Origin: Clostridia bacterium
GTDB taxonomy: Bacteria; Bacillota; Clostridia; Christensenellales; UMGS416
Reading direction: 5' to 3'
NCBI GenBank assembly: GCA_016938675.1
Contig: JAFGUF010000032.1
Span: forward strand, 1 to 64,000
DNA length: 64,000 nucleotides
In this document: positions 60,890-64,000 of the stretch, piece by piece
Numbering within the stretch: position 1 is the first letter of the stretch
Layout of the letters: each line of letters starts with the position of its first letter
Position numbers and translations under genes: made by a program
Notes under the pieces: model-generated
What the model was told of the DNA's origin: nothing
Databases searched by the model: none
Seen by the model: the letters and a program-made list of their open reading frames with translations, nothing else

Positions 60890-63142
60890 ATGCAAGTGTC
60901 GGTTAGAAGAGCGCACGAGGAGACCTCAAAAAGCGATGCCTTGGTTCGTAAAAGAATTGAGGTTCTCTTTGTTATATTCGCATTGCTCATTATCGCATTG
61001 ATTGCACGTGCAGGATATTGGCAGATATATAAGGCGGACTGGCTGAAATCAAAAGCCCAGGATCAATGGACGAGGGAAATCAGGATATTAGCTGACAGGG
61101 GTGACATATTAGACAGACATGGCAACCCACTTGCGATATCAACAAGTTGTTATACAGTAGTTTTGCAGCCTGGCGTCATAAAAGAGCAGGCTGAAATATT
61201 AAATAAAGACAATACTGACCAGTATATAGATGCTCTGTGTGAGGATCTGGCGGCAGTATTAGGATTATCACCTGATGATGTTAAGGCATATGCCACAAAA
61301 CAGCAGAATCAGGTGATTTTGATGCGCTATATTTCGGATAAGACAGCGGATGCTATCGAAGGAATGCAGTATTCATATACTGTGGAAAAGAGCGGCGTAA
61401 CAGAGACGAAAACAATTTCTTATAACGGAATACTCATAAATTCGGATATGAAAAGAGAATATCCGATGGGTTCATTTCTCACTCAGGTTCTTGGCTTTAT
61501 GGCCGTGGACGGAAACGGCCTTGAGGGCATAGAGGGGAGATTTGATAAATACCTAGCAGGCAAAAATGGCAAATTAACAGTTGAAACAGACAGGGAAGGC
61601 GTAAAAATTGGAGGCTCTCTTGAGGAAAGAGAAGAGCCGGTAAACGGGGATAATCTCCAGCTGACCATTGATGTTACGCTGCAGTCATTTGCGGAAAACG
61701 CTGTTGAGGCGTGCATGAATGAGTGGGACCCGGAAAGCGCGTCAATGATAGTAATGGACCCTGAGACCGGTGCAGTTCTCGCAATGGTTACAAAGCCTGA
61801 CTATGACAATAATAATCCGCCCAGAAGCGACTATGAAATGCTGCGCAGCCTGACAGCAAATAAGAATGTATCCGGGCTTTACTCACCGGGAAGTGCATTC
61901 GAAATAATTACGGCAGCAGCGGCTATAGACACGGATTCTATAAATACAAATACATTCTTCAATTGTGAAGGTGAAAAAACAATTGACGGACAGAAGCTGA
62001 ACTGTTCAACTGATGAAGCGCACGGAAGCATCAGCCTGAATCAAGCCTTTCTAAATAGCTGCTCAGTAGCATTTATGGAGATGGCAGAGGAAATGGGCGT
62101 TGACACATTCTATCGGTATATTGAAGGTTTCGGATTTGGCTCAAAAAGCGGTATTGAACTGTATAACGAATTAGCCGGGGAATTAACTCCCGAAAAATAT
62201 GTACGCGATGTTGAACTTGCAAGGATAGGTTTTGGTGATTCCATTATGATTACGCCGCTTCAATATGCAGCAGCATTAAGCACTATTGCTAACGGCGGAG
62301 AAAGGATGAAGCCATATATCGCACAAAAAGTTATTTCAAATGAAGGCAAAGTGCTGAAAGAATACAGCCCCGAAAGTGAAGGAACAATCATAAGCGACTA
62401 TACATCTGACACTATTCTGGAGTATCTATTCAACATTGTTGATAACGGGGCAGGCAGGTACTGCCAAGTGCCGGGATATGAAATAGGTGGGATTTCAGGC
62501 AATACAGCAAAATATGATGATGAAGGGTTAATAATTCACGATGCATATACGGCTTCCTTTGCGGCAGTAGCGCCAATAGGCGACCCGAAGCTGGTTGTTG
62601 TGCTTTTAGTAGATGAGCCAAAGGCTGGATCAAATTACGGATCAAAGGTGGCTGCGCCATATATAGGTGATTTCCTTGAGGAAGCGCTGCCATACCTAAA
62701 TATCATGCCGGATAGCGCGACAAATGAAAACGGAACAAAAAAAGAAGTACCCAATGTTGTAAACATGACCTTGGAAGATGCTGTAAATAAAATTAAACAA
62801 CAAGGTTTTGGTTGCATTATTGAAGGCTTTGATGGTAAAATAGTAACGCAAATTCCGGGAGCAGGAACAATGCTGGAAGCTGGAGACAATGTAGTTATAC
62901 AGCTTGCGCAAGTTTCTGATGAGGGCGAAAGCTACCTCGTTGAAGTCCCGGATTTATTTGGGTTAAAGCCTACCGAGGCACTGAAGCTGCTTACTGAGAA
63001 TAACCTGACTATGAGAATAGTGAGCAGCGGCAATGTAGTGTTGGAGCAATATCCGGATAAAGGCACAGAAGTTTTACGAGGCACTCAGATAGCTGTTGAA
63101 TTTGATTATTACGAAGATGATGACGAAGAAACAGAAGACTAG
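60890..63142 (+). CDS. Class B penicillin-binding protein with degenerate active site and two PASTA domains
   Basis: 750 residues in the FtsI/SpoVD arrangement: cytoplasmic tail, membrane helix (about 24-43), dimerisation domain (about 65-240), transpeptidase-type domain (about 255-600) and two PASTA repeats (about 618-672 and 684-738), ending in an acidic tail. All three catalytic motifs are altered: SxxK is S335-A-F-E338, SxN is S390-C-S392, and KTG is I535-S-G537. The surrounding fold is well conserved, so this looks like an inactive structural paralogue rather than a decaying gene. AGAGG is three bases from the ATG and nine from a GTG at 60896, which could be the real start. Confidence 0.88.
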   Translation: MQVSVRRAHEETSKSDALVRKRIEVLFVIFALLIIALIARAGYWQIYKADWLKSKAQDQWTREIRILADRGDILDRHGNPLAISTSCYTVVLQPGVIKEQAEILNKDNTDQYIDALCEDLAAVLGLSPDDVKAYATKQQNQVILMRYISDKTADAIEGMQYSYTVEKSGVTETKTISYNGILINSDMKREYPMGSFLTQVLGFMAVDGNGLEGIEGRFDKYLAGKNGKLTVETDREGVKIGGSLEEREEPVNGDNLQLTIDVTLQSFAENAVEACMNEWDPESASMIVMDPETGAVLAMVTKPDYDNNNPPRSDYEMLRSLTANKNVSGLYSPGSAFEIITAAAAIDTDSINTNTFFNCEGEKTIDGQKLNCSTDEAHGSISLNQAFLNSCSVAFMEMAEEMGVDTFYRYIEGFGFGSKSGIELYNELAGELTPEKYVRDVELARIGFGDSIMITPLQYAAALSTIANGGERMKPYIAQKVISNEGKVLKEYSPESEGTIISDYTSDTILEYLFNIVDNGAGRYCQVPGYEIGGISGNTAKYDDEGLIIHDAYTASFAAVAPIGDPKLVVVLLVDEPKAGSNYGSKVAAPYIGDFLEEALPYLNIMPDSATNENGTKKEVPNVVNMTLEDAVNKIKQQGFGCIIEGFDGKIVTQIPGAGTMLEAGDNVVIQLAQVSDEGESYLVEVPDLFGLKPTEALKLLTENNLTMRIVSSGNVVLEQYPDKGTEVLRGTQIAVEFDYYEDDDEETED

Positions 63143-63180
63143 GCCTCAAATAAGTTTTTAAATACTTTGGAGGTACTTCA

Positions 63181-64000
63181 ATGTTACTAAGCAGACTGGC
63201 TGAGCGCATAGAATGCGAAAAGATTCATTACAGCGATACAGAGATCACCGGAATTGAGTTCGATTCCAGAAAAGTGCAGAAGGGCAATATATATATCTGC
63301 ATTAACGGATTCAATGTTGACGGACATATATACGCGAAGCCTGCCGTTGAAAACGGCGCAGCGGCAATAATTGCAGAGAAAGTACTCGATGATGTTGATG
63401 CTCCGCAGCTGATAGTTGAAAACAGCCGCAGAGCTTTTGCAATCTGTGCCGCAGAGTGGTATTCAAACCCAGCTGACAGCCTGAAAGTAATAGGAATAAC
63501 AGGAACAAACGGAAAAACCACAACATCCCACATGCTGAAAACGCTGCTGGAAGCTAATGGTATTAAAACGGCAGCCATAGGTACAATAGGTACATATATC
63601 GGCGATGAGATATACTCGCAGAAGCTAACTACGCCAGACCCTATGGAGCTGCAGAAGATATTTGCCTTAGCGAGGGATAACGAATGCAAAGTTGCAGTAA
63701 TGGAAGTATCCGCTCATGCGCTTGAGCTTAACAAAGTAGACGGGATTTCTTTCTATGCTTCTGCCTTCACAAATCTATCACAGGATCACCTTGATGATTT
63801 TGAGATAATGGAGAACTACGAAAACGCGAAAAAGAAACTATTTACGGATATTTCGCATAGCGCGGTAATAAACATTGATGATAACGCTGCAGAAAGAATG
63901 ATGGCTGACTATTCGGGTCAACTGGTGACATATAGCACGAAAGATGCTTCTGCTGATTTTTTCGCAAAGAATATCATACTCTCTGAAGAGGGATTTAGGT
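63181..64000 (+). CDS. murE: UDP-N-acetylmuramyl-tripeptide synthetase, N-terminal part
   Basis: The gene runs off the right edge; 273 codons are present. Motifs are FDSRKVQKGNIYICING, the Mur ligase P-loop VIGITGTNGKTTTSH, TTPDPMELQ and MEVSAHALELNKVDG. It adds the third residue (mDAP or lysine) to UDP-MurNAc-L-Ala-D-Glu; the specificity motif lies beyond the window. lysA at 34.4 kb implies that the cell makes meso-DAP. GGAGGTACTTCA precedes the ATG. Confidence 0.96.
   Translation, partial: MLLSRLAERIECEKIHYSDTEITGIEFDSRKVQKGNIYICINGFNVDGHIYAKPAVENGAAAIIAEKVLDDVDAPQLIVENSRRAFAICAAEWYSNPADSLKVIGITGTNGKTTTSHMLKTLLEANGIKTAAIGTIGTYIGDEIYSQKLTTPDPMELQKIFALARDNECKVAVMEVSAHALELNKVDGISFYASAFTNLSQDHLDDFEIMENYENAKKKLFTDISHSAVINIDDNAAERMMADYSGQLVTYSTKDASADFFAKNIILSEEGFR

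Overview
The window looks like chromosome from an anaerobic, probably diazotrophic, low-to-moderate GC Firmicute of the class Clostridia. The supporting evidence is clostridial-type nifH-nifI1-nifI2-nifD-nifK, a [2Fe-2S] ferredoxin closely matching the one known from Clostridium pasteurianum, a two-subunit iron-sulfur L-serine dehydratase, T-box and cobalamin leaders, strong AGGAGG-type ribosome sites and a mraZ-rsmH-ftsL-PBP-murE cell-division cluster. I cannot name the genus. No insertion sequence, prophage or CRISPR array was seen.

Layout. 1-152: 3' end of an araD-like gene. 153-508: AT-rich leader with several inverted repeats and a terminator-like hairpin ahead of nifH. 509-8365: nitrogenase structural and PII genes, then a FecCD-type ABC importer and the [2Fe-2S] ferredoxin, apparently one transcription unit; nifE, nifN and nifB are not here. 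8616-13262: a surface metallopeptidase-like protein, an LRR-like lipoprotein and an ECF sigma/anti-sigma pair. 13772-30797: an accessory surface locus of seven paralogous lipoproteins of unknown function, interleaved with a LanFEG-like ABC-2 exporter and followed by a MacB-like ABC system. The array carries visible scars of tandem duplication and is the best candidate here for an undescribed system.

30798-31311: a repeat-rich intergenic segment and tRNA-Ser(GGA). 31384-34348, minus strand: btuFCD-type vitamin B12 importer under a cobalamin riboswitch. 34403-38258, minus: lysA, a short AI-2E-like membrane gene, rnc, acpP and plsX. 38412-40385, minus: leuA with a leucine T-box. 40453-41460, minus: an acetyltransferase gene with a two-state attenuator-like leader. 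41581-43156: sdaAB-sdaAA. 43175-48944, minus: a methyl-transfer operon (YitJ-type enzyme, a MetH core without its corrinoid domain, an aconitase-family hydratase). 49184-57446: MarR regulator, purR, glmU, prs, fba, an fRMsr on the minus strand, a flavodoxin-like protein, a membrane protein and a serine hydrolase. 57476-58597, minus: an XRE regulator and tRNA-Thr(GGT). 58721-64000: dcw cluster.

Two results stand out. First, the dcw-cluster penicillin-binding protein has lost all three catalytic motifs (SxxK, SxN and KTG), so it reads as an intact gene for an inactive transpeptidase. Second, the 13.8-26.9 kb lipoprotein array shows recombination scars: 145-bp direct repeats exactly 1600 bp apart, stranded gene starts and tails, and two paralogues that appear to start translation at ATT. 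Several leaders look like uncharacterised RNA regulators: before nifH, at the nifK-transporter junction, before the acetyltransferase, and the helically phased TGG-box array before mraZ.
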